From assembly GCA_022737715.1 (NCBI GenBank), contig JAIITD010000021.1, positions 1 through 19,043 on the forward strand: DNA of 19,043 nt, given 5' to 3'. The notes beneath the pieces are model-generated. The model did not search any database and was not told the origin of the DNA. It saw only the letters and a list, made by a program, of their open reading frames with translations. Of the stretch, positions 1-7,745 are shown one piece after another. The position numbers and the translations under genes were made by a program. The stretch is from Veillonella sp. GTDB taxonomy: Bacteria > Bacillota > Negativicutes > Veillonellales > Veillonellaceae. Every line of letters starts with the position of its first letter. Positions within the stretch are counted from its first letter, which is position 1.

Positions 1-78
1 ATTGCTGAAGGTACACCTCAAGAAATTCAAAATAATGAGGCTGTTATCGAAGCATACTTAGGTAAAGAGGAGGCGTAA
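1..78 (+). CDS. livG: LivG C-terminal end (branched-chain amino-acid ABC transporter ATPase, partial)
   Basis: Only the last 25 codons are in the window, ending in TAA at 76-78. The visible tail contains a GTPQEIQNN stretch followed by VIEAYLG, which is the usual C-terminal end of LivG-type ATPases (the ATP-binding subunit paired with LivF in branched-chain amino-acid importers). The stop lies one base before the livF start, so the two are translationally linked. The body of the gene, including all nucleotide-binding motifs, lies outside the window, so the call rests on the tail and on the neighbour. Confidence 0.8.
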   Translation: MAEGTPQEIQNNEAVIEAYLGKEEA

Positions 79-79
79 T

Positions 80-790
80 ATGTTAAAGCTAGAAAATATC
101 GTGGCTGGTTATGGACATATTACAGCCTTAAAAGACATTAGCTTAGAAGTACCACAAGGGTCTATAGTATCCTTGATCGGTGCCAACGGCGCTGGTAAGT
201 CGACAACAATGAAGACTATTATGGGCCTTGTAAAGCCTACATCAGGTAAGGTGCTATTTGAGGGTCAAGACATTACTGGACATAAAACTCATCAAATTGT
301 ACATAATGGTATTTCCTTAGTACCTGAAGGTCGTCAAATTCTTCAAGATATGAGCGTTTACGAGAATCTTGAAATGGGCGCTTATATACGCAATGATAAT
401 GAGATTGAAGCGGATATTAAAAAGGTATTTAAACGCTTTCCAATTCTCGATGAACGGAGCTATCAACTAGGTGGTACATTATCTGGTGGCCAACAACAAA
501 TGCTTGCCATTGGTCGTGCTCTTATGGCGCGTCCTAAGTTATTGTTACTAGATGAGCCATCTATGGGCCTTGCACCGTTGGTAGTTAATGAAATCTTTGA
601 AACTATCAAAGAAATTAGTGCTGAAGGAACTACCGTTCTTTTGGTAGAACAAAACGTCCGTCAAGCATTGAAAATTGCTGATTATGCGTATGTATTGGAA
701 ACAGGTAAAATGGTATTATCTGGTCCAGCTGATGAAGTACGACATGATCCTCGTGTCATGGAAGCTTATTTGGGCGGTCGTGTCGAATAA
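80..790 (+). CDS. livF: Branched-chain amino-acid ABC transporter ATP-binding protein LivF
   Basis: Cytoplasmic ATPase subunit powering uptake of leucine, isoleucine and valine with LivG, LivH, LivM and a binding protein. The 236 residues are full length for LivF. Visible motifs: Walker A GANGAGKST (34-42), the Q-loop region PEGRQIL (82-88), signature LSGGQ (134-138), Walker B LLLLDEP (155-161), and the LVEQN segment (188-192) where LivF proteins carry Gln instead of the switch His. The ATG lies one base after the upstream livG stop, and a strong SD (GAGGAGG, 67-73) sits inside the livG end. It is the last gene of its operon: a perfect hairpin plus T-run follows 18 bases after the stop. Family assignment is firm. 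Confidence 0.96.
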   Translation: MLKLENIVAGYGHITALKDISLEVPQGSIVSLIGANGAGKSTTMKTIMGLVKPTSGKVLFEGQDITGHKTHQIVHNGISLVPEGRQILQDMSVYENLEMGAYIRNDNEIEADIKKVFKRFPILDERSYQLGGTLSGGQQQMLAIGRALMARPKLLLLDEPSMGLAPLVVNEIFETIKEISAEGTTVLLVEQNVRQALKIADYAYVLETGKMVLSGPADEVRHDPRVMEAYLGGRVE

Positions 791-808
791 AATTAAATAT
801 AATTTATT

Positions 809-856
809 TGGATGTATATATCTATTATTAAATGGATATATACATCCATTTTTTTT
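809..856 (+). terminator. Intrinsic terminator after livF
   Basis: A 14-bp perfect inverted repeat (arm TGGATGTATATATC at 809-822, partner 835-848) with a 12-base loop is followed directly by eight T residues (849-856). It lies 18 bases after the livF stop and separates the amino-acid transport operon from the polysaccharide operon. The stem is AT-rich in its inner half, but the length and the T-run make this a convincing Rho-independent terminator. Confidence 0.9.
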
Positions 857-1148
857 GTGGAATTGATGTGGATGTAAAGGTTTTTTATTAGATATATCGA
901 TAAATAGTATAGCAACTACCACAATATGCGTAAAAATATACACATATAGTTATGACTAATAAGTGCAGTTATTTCCTATCTTTCTTACGTTTCATGAAGA
1001 CCATATAAAGAAGCTTCATCTTGCTTATATAGTAGTTACCTAGAAACGATGATAAAATATGTGTACGATAATTAATAAAATATTAAATTTATTTAAATAG
1101 CTGTGTTATGATATGTTTCTTTAGAAATGAATACTATGAGGTGTATGT
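857..1148 (+). other. Intergenic spacer upstream of the polysaccharide operon
   Basis: About 290 bases with no convincing gene. It is very AT-rich near its right end and holds the candidate promoter at 1083-1112. The self-complementary stretch around 993-1032 (ATGAAG...CTTCAT, plus ATATAA...TTATAT) could fold imperfectly in the leader, but no known riboswitch or JUMPstart/ops-like element is recognisable. On the minus strand a short open stretch ending at 969 encodes only about 17 residues from its first ATG, without a Shine-Dalgarno site, and is not called as a gene. Confidence 0.6.
1083..1112 (+). promoter_or_regulatory. Candidate extended -10 promoter for the polysaccharide operon
   Basis: The sequence TGTTATGAT at 1104-1112 is an extended -10 element (TGn followed by TATGAT, one mismatch to TATAAT). 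A weak -35-like TTAAAT lies at 1083-1088, 18 bases upstream of the hexamer. Transcription would begin near 1119, about 30 bases before the first gene. No other start region is needed further down, because the following genes are spaced by 50 bases or less. This is pattern-based and unproven. Confidence 0.45.
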
Positions 1149-1847
1149 ATGAATAGGAAATGGATTGCTTTATCTCTTGTAATAGGTATGATGGCAACTA
1201 CAGGTTTTGCAAAAGATATTTCTCCTGTAACAGTTACAACATCCAATATGGATACGTCTGCATCTACGATTGGTTCTGATCAACAGTACCGTCTACGGCA
1301 AGGGGATGAACTTATGATCGATGTAGTGCAACAAGCAGATTTAGGGGCTAATAAAACTTTCACCATTCGACCAGATGGATACGTATCCATTCCTATGGTA
1401 GGGAATATTAAGGCAGATGGCATGACTGTAGATGAATTCACCCGAAATGTATCTAATGCATTATCCACATACATTATCAAGCCTGATGTGTCGGTTAATG
1501 TTACAAAGTTAGGTGGCGTTCGCGTTTATGTATTTGGTGAAATCAATAAACCAGGTGCTTATACATTAACAAAATCGAGTACAGTTATTGATGCTATTGG
1601 TGCGGCTGGTAGTTTTAACTGGGATACGGCTAAGAAGAAGATATTCTTAATTCACCAAAATGACCCTACAAAACCTATTGAAATTAATTTAAATAATATA
1701 TTGAAAACTGGTGATATGTCACAAAATTACATTATGCGTGAAGGCGATATCTTGTACTTAACTAAGAATAGTAAGATTAGTTTCTCCAGAGATATTGCGC
1801 CTATTTTGACAGGTGCTTATATGGTATCTCGCATAGGTAAAGACTAA
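1149..1847 (+). CDS. Outer-membrane polysaccharide export (OPX, Wza-family) protein
   Basis: Periplasmic/outer-membrane component that forms the exit channel for capsule or exopolysaccharide, working with the downstream co-polymerase. Of 232 residues, about 1-21 form a signal peptide (basic MNRK start, hydrophobic core, likely cleavage after GFA). A poly-export domain follows (about 46-118, starting YRLRQGDEL), then an SLBB domain (about 125-175, RVYVFGEINKPGAYTL). The protein is short for the family: Wza is about 380 residues with several SLBB repeats and a C-terminal helix that crosses the outer membrane. There is no cysteine anywhere, so it cannot be the lipoprotein that Wza is. The last 20 residues might be a short membrane-seeking helix. 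The ATG has a GAGGTG site (1138-1143) at good spacing. First gene of the operon. Confidence 0.9.
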   Translation: MNRKWIALSLVIGMMATTGFAKDISPVTVTTSNMDTSASTIGSDQQYRLRQGDELMIDVVQQADLGANKTFTIRPDGYVSIPMVGNIKADGMTVDEFTRNVSNALSTYIIKPDVSVNVTKLGGVRVYVFGEINKPGAYTLTKSSTVIDAIGAAGSFNWDTAKKKIFLIHQNDPTKPIEINLNNILKTGDMSQNYIMREGDILYLTKNSKISFSRDIAPILTGAYMVSRIGKD

Positions 1848-1878
1848 TTAGTAAAACAGTATCATATGTAAGTCATAT

Positions 1879-1895
1879 AAGGGGGGCTTTCATTG
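1879..1895 (+). promoter_or_regulatory. G6-containing Shine-Dalgarno and TTG start of the dehydratase gene
   Basis: AAGGGGGG (1879-1886) lies six bases before the TTG at 1893. The next in-frame ATG would delete the first transmembrane helix, so TTG is the only reasonable start. A run of six G inside the ribosome site is a potential, though short, slippage tract that would alter SD spacing rather than reading frame. Confidence 0.7.
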
Positions 1896-3719
1896 CGTTC
1901 ATATTTATTACCCGGCTTATTACTTATTGTAGATGTTATTACTATCATTGGCGTGGCGTTGATTAGTTTGCTCATACGATTTGATGGTTATATAACATCA
2001 TATTATATGCAGCAGATGGTAGATGCATTACCTATAATGGTTATCTCCTACATTGTTATGCTTTTATCCATGCATCTATATACGCGCATATGGCGTTATG
2101 CAGGCATGCGTGAAATGGTTGCTGTATTGATTGCGACCACCTTAGGAGCAGGACTATTCTATACGGGGATGTATGTATTTGATAAATCCTTACCTAGGTC
2201 CATCTATTTGATTAGCTGGATCCTTAGTACTGGTGTTATCGGAATTGGTAGAATGGTACTCCATTATATTGCCATGCGTTATGGTGGAAAACAAAGCACT
2301 GATGCTGATATGGTAAATACTTTAATTATTGGCGCAGGCGATGCGGGTGCCACAATTGCTCGTGAAATTGAACGGTATCATAAACGTTCGCGCAAGGTAA
2401 TTGGTTTTATCGATGATGATGAGGCCAAATTTAATCGTCTAATGGGCGGCGTTCGTATACTCGGTAATCGTCATGATATTCCATCTATTGTAAAAGAAAA
2501 TAAGGTGAAGGAAATTATAATTGCCATGCCTTCTGTTACACGTAATGAAATCAGAAACATCATGGAAATCTGTTCACCTCTTAAATGTAAAGTTAATACA
2601 TTACCTGGTATGTACCAATTGTTAGATGACGAAGTGCTTGTTTCTCATTTACATCCAGTATCCATAGAAGATTTATTAGAACGCGATGAGGTTCGTCTCG
2701 ATATGGATATCGTGGAACATTATATTCGAGATAAGGTTGTCCTTGTAACGGGTGCGGGCGGTTCTATAGGCTCTGAAATTTGTCGTCAAATTATGCGTGT
2801 TGGTCCGAAGATGCTTTTGTTATTAGGACATGGTGAAAATAGTATATATCTTATCAACCAGGAATTGAAAAATATATATAAAGACGGCCCAATTATACCA
2901 ATTATTGCAGATATCAGAGATAAGCAACAATTAGATCAAATTTTTACTCAATATAATCCTCAAGTTGTATTCCATGCAGCAGCTCATAAACATGTGCCTC
3001 TTATGGAAATTCAGCCAATGGCTGCCGTTTTAAATAATATTTATGGCACAAGAAATGTAGCCGATGTCGCAGGTCGCCATGGTGTAGAACGGTTTGTCAT
3101 GATTTCTACAGACAAAGCCGTAAATCCGACTAGTGTTATGGGCGCCACAAAGCGCGTCGCAGAGAAGGTTATCATATCTATGAATGATACATATGATACG
3201 AAATATATTACTGTTCGTTTTGGTAATGTTCTCGGCAGTCGTGGTTCCGTCATTCCTTTATTTAAAAAACAAATTGAAGCTGGTGGCCCTGTAACTGTTA
3301 CAGATCCAGAAATGACCCGTTATTTTATGACTATACCAGAAGCGAGTCAACTCGTGTTACAGGCCGGTGCTATGGGTAAAGGTGGAGAGGTATTTTTACT
3401 TGATATGGGCGAACCTGTAAAGATTATTGATTTAGCAAGAAATATGATTCGCTTATCAGGATTGGAACCCGATAAAGACATTCATATCAAAATTACAGGC
3501 CTTAGACCTGGTGAAAAGAAATATGAAGAATTGCTTACCTCTGAAGAAGGTACTAATCGAACAAATCATACAAAGATTTTTGAAGCCGCATTAGATACCG
3601 TTGATCGTGATTGGTTGATGGAGAAAATTGGCACCTTTGATTCTTGTGAAACCGATATGGATGTAATTGGCGTATTACAGGATATTATTCCAACATATAC
3701 ACCTAACCATAATATTTAA
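1893..3719 (+). CDS. Membrane-bound UDP-N-acetylhexosamine 4,6-dehydratase (PglF/CapD/WbgZ type)
   Basis: Predicted to convert UDP-GlcNAc to the UDP-4-keto-6-deoxy sugar, the precursor of 4-amino-4,6-dideoxy sugars. The 608 residues match the long membrane form. Four hydrophobic N-terminal helices (about 8-27, 45-63, 75-93, 103-125) are followed by a nucleotide-binding-like domain (LIIGAGDAG, 144-152) and a C-terminal extended-SDR domain with TGAGGSIG at 286-293. The active-site segment reads STDKAVNP (405-412) with Met416 and Lys420. This is the PglF arrangement (Thr-Asp-Lys plus Met in place of the classical Tyr), which separates it from FlaA1-like enzymes that keep the Tyr. The start is TTG. 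It is separated from its presumed partner aminotransferase by the co-polymerase and kinase-like genes. Substrate is inferred from family and context. Confidence 0.9.
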   Translation: MRSYLLPGLLLIVDVITIIGVALISLLIRFDGYITSYYMQQMVDALPIMVISYIVMLLSMHLYTRIWRYAGMREMVAVLIATTLGAGLFYTGMYVFDKSLPRSIYLISWILSTGVIGIGRMVLHYIAMRYGGKQSTDADMVNTLIIGAGDAGATIAREIERYHKRSRKVIGFIDDDEAKFNRLMGGVRILGNRHDIPSIVKENKVKEIIIAMPSVTRNEIRNIMEICSPLKCKVNTLPGMYQLLDDEVLVSHLHPVSIEDLLERDEVRLDMDIVEHYIRDKVVLVTGAGGSIGSEICRQIMRVGPKMLLLLGHGENSIYLINQELKNIYKDGPIIPIIADIRDKQQLDQIFTQYNPQVVFHAAAHKHVPLMEIQPMAAVLNNIYGTRNVADVAGRHGVERFVMISTDKAVNPTSVMGATKRVAEKVIISMNDTYDTKYITVRFGNVLGSRGSVIPLFKKQIEAGGPVTVTDPEMTRYFMTIPEASQLVLQAGAMGKGGEVFLLDMGEPVKIIDLARNMIRLSGLEPDKDIHIKITGLRPGEKKYEELLTSEEGTNRTNHTKIFEAALDTVDRDWLMEKIGTFDSCETDMDVIGVLQDIIPTYTPNHNI

Positions 3720-3769
3720 GCGGTAAGAGAGACCGCGGTGTTGTATGCCTACTTGAAAGGGGTATTGGG

Positions 3770-5209
3770 ATGGAACAAATTATAGATATAAAAGATATAG
3801 CAAAGATTCTTGTTAGAAAACGGCGAACTATTATAAATGTGACCGGTATTTGTATTCTCCTTGGCGGTGCGTACCTAATCGTAACACCATCTACCTATCA
3901 GTCTACAGCTATCTTGCGTATTAAACAGACGCAAGGCTTAGGTAATTCAGTACTATCTAGTGACCCAAGCTACTCGGATACGATGGCTCGTCAATTGATG
4001 AACACTGATGCAGAGATTTTAAAAAGTCGTAATGTTGTGGAACTCGTTATCAATGAAATTGACAAAGATACTGGTAAGCTACCAACCTACGAAGAATTTG
4101 TTAAAAATCGCATTGAAACAAAACCTTATAAAGAAACACAGTTATTACAAGTCAGCGTGACTGGTAAGTCCCCAGAAGAGGCACAAGAAGCGAATCAGTT
4201 ATTAATTGATACTTTTTTAAAACGTTTAGCTGAGTTATCACAAGTTGAACAAAAAGCGACTCGTGAGTTTTTACAAAAAAGAGTGGTAACAGCGAAGGAA
4301 GAATTATCTGAAGCAGAGCAAAAGCTCCAACAATTTCAAGTAGATAATAAAATTTATTCTACTAATGACCAGATGAAGGGCCTTACCGATAAGATTACTT
4401 TGATTGATCGCGAAAAAGCACAAAATAAACTCGATTTAGAAACAGCTCAAGCTGCATTAGGTAGCATTAATGCAGATTTAGGTTCCGCAGGTGCTAGCAT
4501 TGCAGATAGCTCAACAGTACAAGCGTATAAATCGCAACTAGCAGATTTAGAGGCTCGTAAGGCGAGTTATGCAGGTAAATATACAGATTCACATCCTGCC
4601 ATGAAGGAAGTTAATGATCAGATTGCTAAAGCCCAAGCCGGTTTACAACAGGAAATCGATGCAATTGTTTCACAGCAAGCACCATCAAGCAATTCCGCTC
4701 AACAAGGTTTATTAGCTGATAAATTTAGAAATGAAGCAGCATTAGCTGTGGCTCAAAGTAAAGAAGCTGCTTTAGCTGATCTAGATAAAGACAACGAAGA
4801 TGCTATGAAAGCACTTCCTGAAAAGGAACGGGGCTATATACAAGCTAAGCGTGATGTAGATGTAGCTCAAGATATTTATGAAATGCTTTCCAAACGTTTA
4901 GAGGAAGCTAAGGTGGCAGAGGTTATGGTACCGAATGAGGTACAAATCGTCGATGCGCCTACGTTACCAGAAAAATCTATAGCACCACGACGTGTACTTG
5001 TTATGGTTGCTAGTGTCATTATTGGTCTAGTTTTAGGATGTTTGTATACATTAGTTCAATCCTTGCGAAATCGGAGAGTACAAACCGCAAAAGATGTTGA
5101 AGATATGTTGCAGGTACCAATGTTAGGTATTATTCCTAATCACAGCAAATTAGTAACAGAAGAGCCTAAGAATAAAGTGTTGCGTTGGTTGTATAAGGTG
5201 AGAGGTTAA
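3770..5209 (+). CDS. Polysaccharide co-polymerase / chain-length determinant (Wzz/Wzc N-terminal type, no kinase domain)
   Basis: Inner-membrane protein that sets chain length and couples Wzy polymerisation to export. Of 479 residues, TM1 is about 20-38, a Wzz domain follows it, a long periplasmic region rich in coiled coil spans about 150-385, and a proline-containing stretch (APTLPEKSIAPRR, 396-408) leads into TM2 (about 409-429). A cytoplasmic tail of about 50 residues contains AKDVEDMLQVPMLGIIP (440-456), the linker that in fused Wzc proteins leads straight into the kinase domain. Here that domain is encoded by the next gene, one base downstream. The arrangement thus combines a large Gram-negative-type periplasmic domain with the split-kinase layout typical of CapA/CapB pairs. 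SD GAAAGGGG (3755-3762) supports the ATG. Confidence 0.92.
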   Translation: MEQIIDIKDIAKILVRKRRTIINVTGICILLGGAYLIVTPSTYQSTAILRIKQTQGLGNSVLSSDPSYSDTMARQLMNTDAEILKSRNVVELVINEIDKDTGKLPTYEEFVKNRIETKPYKETQLLQVSVTGKSPEEAQEANQLLIDTFLKRLAELSQVEQKATREFLQKRVVTAKEELSEAEQKLQQFQVDNKIYSTNDQMKGLTDKITLIDREKAQNKLDLETAQAALGSINADLGSAGASIADSSTVQAYKSQLADLEARKASYAGKYTDSHPAMKEVNDQIAKAQAGLQQEIDAIVSQQAPSSNSAQQGLLADKFRNEAALAVAQSKEAALADLDKDNEDAMKALPEKERGYIQAKRDVDVAQDIYEMLSKRLEEAKVAEVMVPNEVQIVDAPTLPEKSIAPRRVLVMVASVIIGLVLGCLYTLVQSLRNRRVQTAKDVEDMLQVPMLGIIPNHSKLVTEEPKNKVLRWLYKVRG

Positions 5210-5210
5210 G

Positions 5211-5831
5211 ATGGATACAATACGATTAATTTCAAATGAATATGGTGATACTCCTCTTGTGGAATCTTATCGCACATTACGTAGCAATTTACAGTATCGC
5301 TGTAATGCAGAAAATAGAAAATTACTGTGTGTTACATCTGCTACAACCGGTGAAGGTGTATCCGAGGTGGCCGCTAATTTAGCGATTTCTTTATCCAAGA
5401 ATAATGACAAGGTATTGTTAATCGATGGTAATTTACGCAATCCAGTGCAACATATTGTGTTTGATGTTAAAAATCAAGGGTTAACAAATCATATTATTAT
5501 GGATGAAGATTTGACGATTCATCGTCATGTGATGCCGCATCTAGATATCATTACCAGTGGTACTAAAGTGGAATCTCCGTCTGAGGTTGTTGATTCTCAG
5601 CGATTATCTACTGTGTTTGGGTACATTCGTGATGAATATGATGTCATCATTGTGGATACACCATCTGTGTTAAGTGTTACGGATGCCTTAGTCCTAGCTG
5701 AGAAAGCAGATGGGGTTCTCTTTGTAGTAAAAGGCGACTATGTACAGCCTGATGATATGGCATTAGCTAAACAACGATTAGAGCAAATTGGAGTACCTAT
5801 TATCGGATCAGTGTTTATTGATATGGAATAA
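5211..5831 (+). CDS. BY-kinase-like (CpsD/CapB/Wzc C-terminal type) protein with degraded Walker A; probable pseudokinase
   Basis: Homologue of the bacterial tyrosine autokinases that act on the co-polymerase tail; cytoplasmic, 206 residues. Conserved parts: ESYRTLR (18-24, the ExxRxxR oligomerisation motif), the NLA helix after the P-loop (56-58), and Walker B VIIVDTP (145-151). Lost parts: the P-loop reads TTGEGVSEV (45-53) where active kinases have PGEGKST, so the ATP-binding lysine is Val50 (codon GTA) and the ST pair is Ser-Glu. Walker A' reads IDGNLR (71-76) instead of the usual DADLR, losing the second Asp. The protein ends at VFIDME with no C-terminal tyrosine cluster. It is intact and in frame, with good SD and spacing, so it is not a decayed pseudogene. 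I infer it cannot bind or hydrolyse ATP normally and may serve as a structural cap on the co-polymerase. Confidence 0.85.
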   Translation: MDTIRLISNEYGDTPLVESYRTLRSNLQYRCNAENRKLLCVTSATTGEGVSEVAANLAISLSKNNDKVLLIDGNLRNPVQHIVFDVKNQGLTNHIIMDEDLTIHRHVMPHLDIITSGTKVESPSEVVDSQRLSTVFGYIRDEYDVIIVDTPSVLSVTDALVLAEKADGVLFVVKGDYVQPDDMALAKQRLEQIGVPIIGSVFIDME

Positions 5832-5853
5832 ATGGAAAGTATAGGTGAAAGAT

Positions 5854-7053
5854 ATGAAAATTAATTTCTCTCCTCCAGATATCACAGAATTAGAAATTAA
5901 TGAGGTGGTAGAAGCGTTAAAAAGTGGTTGGATTACAACTGGTCCACGTACTAAGGAATTAGAACGACGTATTGCATCATATTTAGGGACACCGAAGGCT
6001 GTGTGCTTAAATTCGGCAACTGCAGCCTTAGAAATGATTCTTCGCGTATTAGGTATTGGACCCGGTGATGAAGTTATAACTAGTGCTTACTCCTATACGG
6101 CTAGTGCAAGTCCCGTCGTTCATGTAGAAGCAAAACTAGTATTAATCGATACGGCACCTGACTCTTATGAAATGGACTATGATAAGGTGGCTGCTGCCAT
6201 AACAGATAAGACAAAGGCTATCATTCCTGTCGATATCGGTGGCGTACCTTGTGATTATGACCGTTTATTTACAATCGTAAATAATGCTAAATCTCTATTT
6301 GTGCCAAGTAATGATATACAACGTGCATTGGGTAGGATTCCTATCGTTGCAGATTGTGCTCATTCATTTGGGGCAACCTATAAAGGGCTGCATACAGGCA
6401 ATGTAGCTGATTTTAGTAGTTTCTCCTTTCATGCCGTAAAAAATTTCACAACTGCAGAAGGTGGTTGTGCTACATGGAAACATGTAGAGGGCATTGAAGA
6501 TGAAGCTCTTTATAAGGAATTCCAACTATTATCTTTACATGGTCAGGATAAGGATGCATTGGCCAAAACTAAGATGGGAGCCTGGGAGTATGATATTAAA
6601 GGCACCTATTATAAATGCAATATGACGGATATTATGGCGGCTATTGGTTTAGCGCAATTAGAACGATATCCTGGTTTACTACAACGACGTCGTGACATTA
6701 TCAATCGCTATAATGAAGGATTACAAGACTGTCCTGTATCTGTTGTATCTCATTACACTGATGAGCATATGAGTAGTGGTCATTTATATTTAGTGCGTAT
6801 CAATGATGCAACTATAGAACAACGTAATAAATTAATTGAAGAAATGGCTGAGAAAGGCGTTGCTACAAATGTGCATTATAAGCCAATTCCAATGCATACG
6901 GCGTATAAAAACTTGGGCTTTTCTATAGATGATTATCCTAATGCGTACAAACAATTCAAAAATGAAATAACATTGCCGCTCCATACTAATTTAACAGACG
7001 AAGAGGTAGATTATGTTATTGATACATTCAAAGAATGTTTAGGTGCGTTATGA
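5854..7053 (+). CDS. PLP-dependent sugar 4-aminotransferase (DegT/DnrJ/EryC1 family, WcfR/WbgX-like)
   Basis: Predicted to aminate UDP-4-keto-6-deoxy-GlcNAc, giving a 4-amino-2,4,6-trideoxy sugar. The 399 residues show the DegT pattern: substrate-side SGWITTGPRTKELE (24-37), Asp167 in ADCAH (binds the PLP ring nitrogen) and Lys196 in SFHAVKN (Schiff base). An insertion around residues 132-163, with LFVPSNDIQRALGRI, matches what I remember of aminotransferases that make UDP-AATGal (WcfR of Bacteroides fragilis PSA, WbgX of Shigella sonnei) more closely than PglE. Start: ATG 5854 is preferred because AGGTGA (5843-5848) is five bases upstream; an in-frame GTG at 5845 adds three residues. The stop overlaps the next start by four bases (ATGA), tying this enzyme to the phosphoglycosyl transferase. 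The galacto versus gluco stereochemistry is inferred. Confidence 0.9.
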   Translation: MKINFSPPDITELEINEVVEALKSGWITTGPRTKELERRIASYLGTPKAVCLNSATAALEMILRVLGIGPGDEVITSAYSYTASASPVVHVEAKLVLIDTAPDSYEMDYDKVAAAITDKTKAIIPVDIGGVPCDYDRLFTIVNNAKSLFVPSNDIQRALGRIPIVADCAHSFGATYKGLHTGNVADFSSFSFHAVKNFTTAEGGCATWKHVEGIEDEALYKEFQLLSLHGQDKDALAKTKMGAWEYDIKGTYYKCNMTDIMAAIGLAQLERYPGLLQRRRDIINRYNEGLQDCPVSVVSHYTDEHMSSGHLYLVRINDATIEQRNKLIEEMAEKGVATNVHYKPIPMHTAYKNLGFSIDDYPNAYKQFKNEITLPLHTNLTDEEVDYVIDTFKECLGAL

Positions 7054-7736
7054 TTTGGAAATCATGGCAGGCGTTACCTGATGATATGCGGTGTGAAGCA
7101 GTTCGTCCCTATTATGAGATCCTAGCAGCTAAGCGTGGTGATTTGTTAATTAAGTCTATATTTGATCGCTTAATGTCAGCCATTTTATTAGTAGTGCTAA
7201 GTCCAATATTTCTATTGTTAGCGGTATGGATAAAACTAGATAGTGAAGGGCCTGTATTTTTTAGACAAGAACGAATCACGCAGTATGGTAAATCCTTTAG
7301 AATTTACAAGTTTAGAACTATGGTACAAAATGCTGAACAGCTTGGTGCACAGGTTACCTCTAAAGGCGATATGCGTGTTACATCTGTAGGACAGGCTTTG
7401 CGAAAATGTAGACTCGATGAATTGCCTCAATTAATCAATATATTAGAAGGTACCATGAGTTTTGTAGGTACACGTCCAGAGGTTCCGAGGTATGTAGCAG
7501 CTTATACAGATGAAATGAAAGCGACATTGTTGCTCCCTGCAGGTGTAACCAGTGTAGCTAGTATTCGGTATAAGGATGAAGATACCTTGTTAGATGCAGC
7601 GGATGATGTAGATGATTGCTACATTCACAATGTATTGCCTGCAAAGATGGAATGGAATTTACGAAGTCTTAAAGAATTCTCGTTTATTCGAGAATTAAAA
7701 GTTATGGTGGAAACGGTATTGGCCGTTATACGTTAG
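7050..7736 (+). CDS. Monotopic phosphoglycosyl transferase initiating the repeat unit (WcfS/WbgY/PglC-like)
   Basis: Transfers a sugar-1-phosphate from its UDP form to undecaprenyl phosphate at the inner face of the membrane, the first committed step of repeat-unit assembly. The 228 residues match the minimal PGT core without the N-terminal four-helix domain of WbaP. A single reentrant membrane helix lies at about 43-63, KFRTM at 87-91, the catalytic Asp-Glu pair is in LDELPQ (D123, E124), and FVGTRPEVPRYV follows (138-149). The C-terminal part with TLLLPAGVTS resembles PGTs that use AATGal/FucNAc4N. ATG 7050 is chosen over the in-frame ATG 7035 because AGG at 7041-7043 is correctly placed and gives the ATGA overlap. 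The adjacent aminotransferase should supply its substrate. Confidence 0.93.
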   Translation: MIWKSWQALPDDMRCEAVRPYYEILAAKRGDLLIKSIFDRLMSAILLVVLSPIFLLLAVWIKLDSEGPVFFRQERITQYGKSFRIYKFRTMVQNAEQLGAQVTSKGDMRVTSVGQALRKCRLDELPQLINILEGTMSFVGTRPEVPRYVAAYTDEMKATLLLPAGVTSVASIRYKDEDTLLDAADDVDDCYIHNVLPAKMEWNLRSLKEFSFIRELKVMVETVLAVIR

Positions 7737-7745
7737 AAAGGTAGT

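Noticed and set aside
969..1081. Minus-strand open stretch of about 38 codons ending at 969 with a very basic C-terminus
   Set aside because: Its first ATG (1017-1019) leaves only about 17 residues, there is no Shine-Dalgarno site, and no recognisable family; a decayed gene end is possible but unsupported.
5211..5831. Treating the BY-kinase homologue as a pseudogene
   Set aside because: The frame is intact, length is normal, SD and spacing are good, and several structural motifs are conserved; loss is confined to catalytic positions, which argues for a functional pseudokinase rather than decay.
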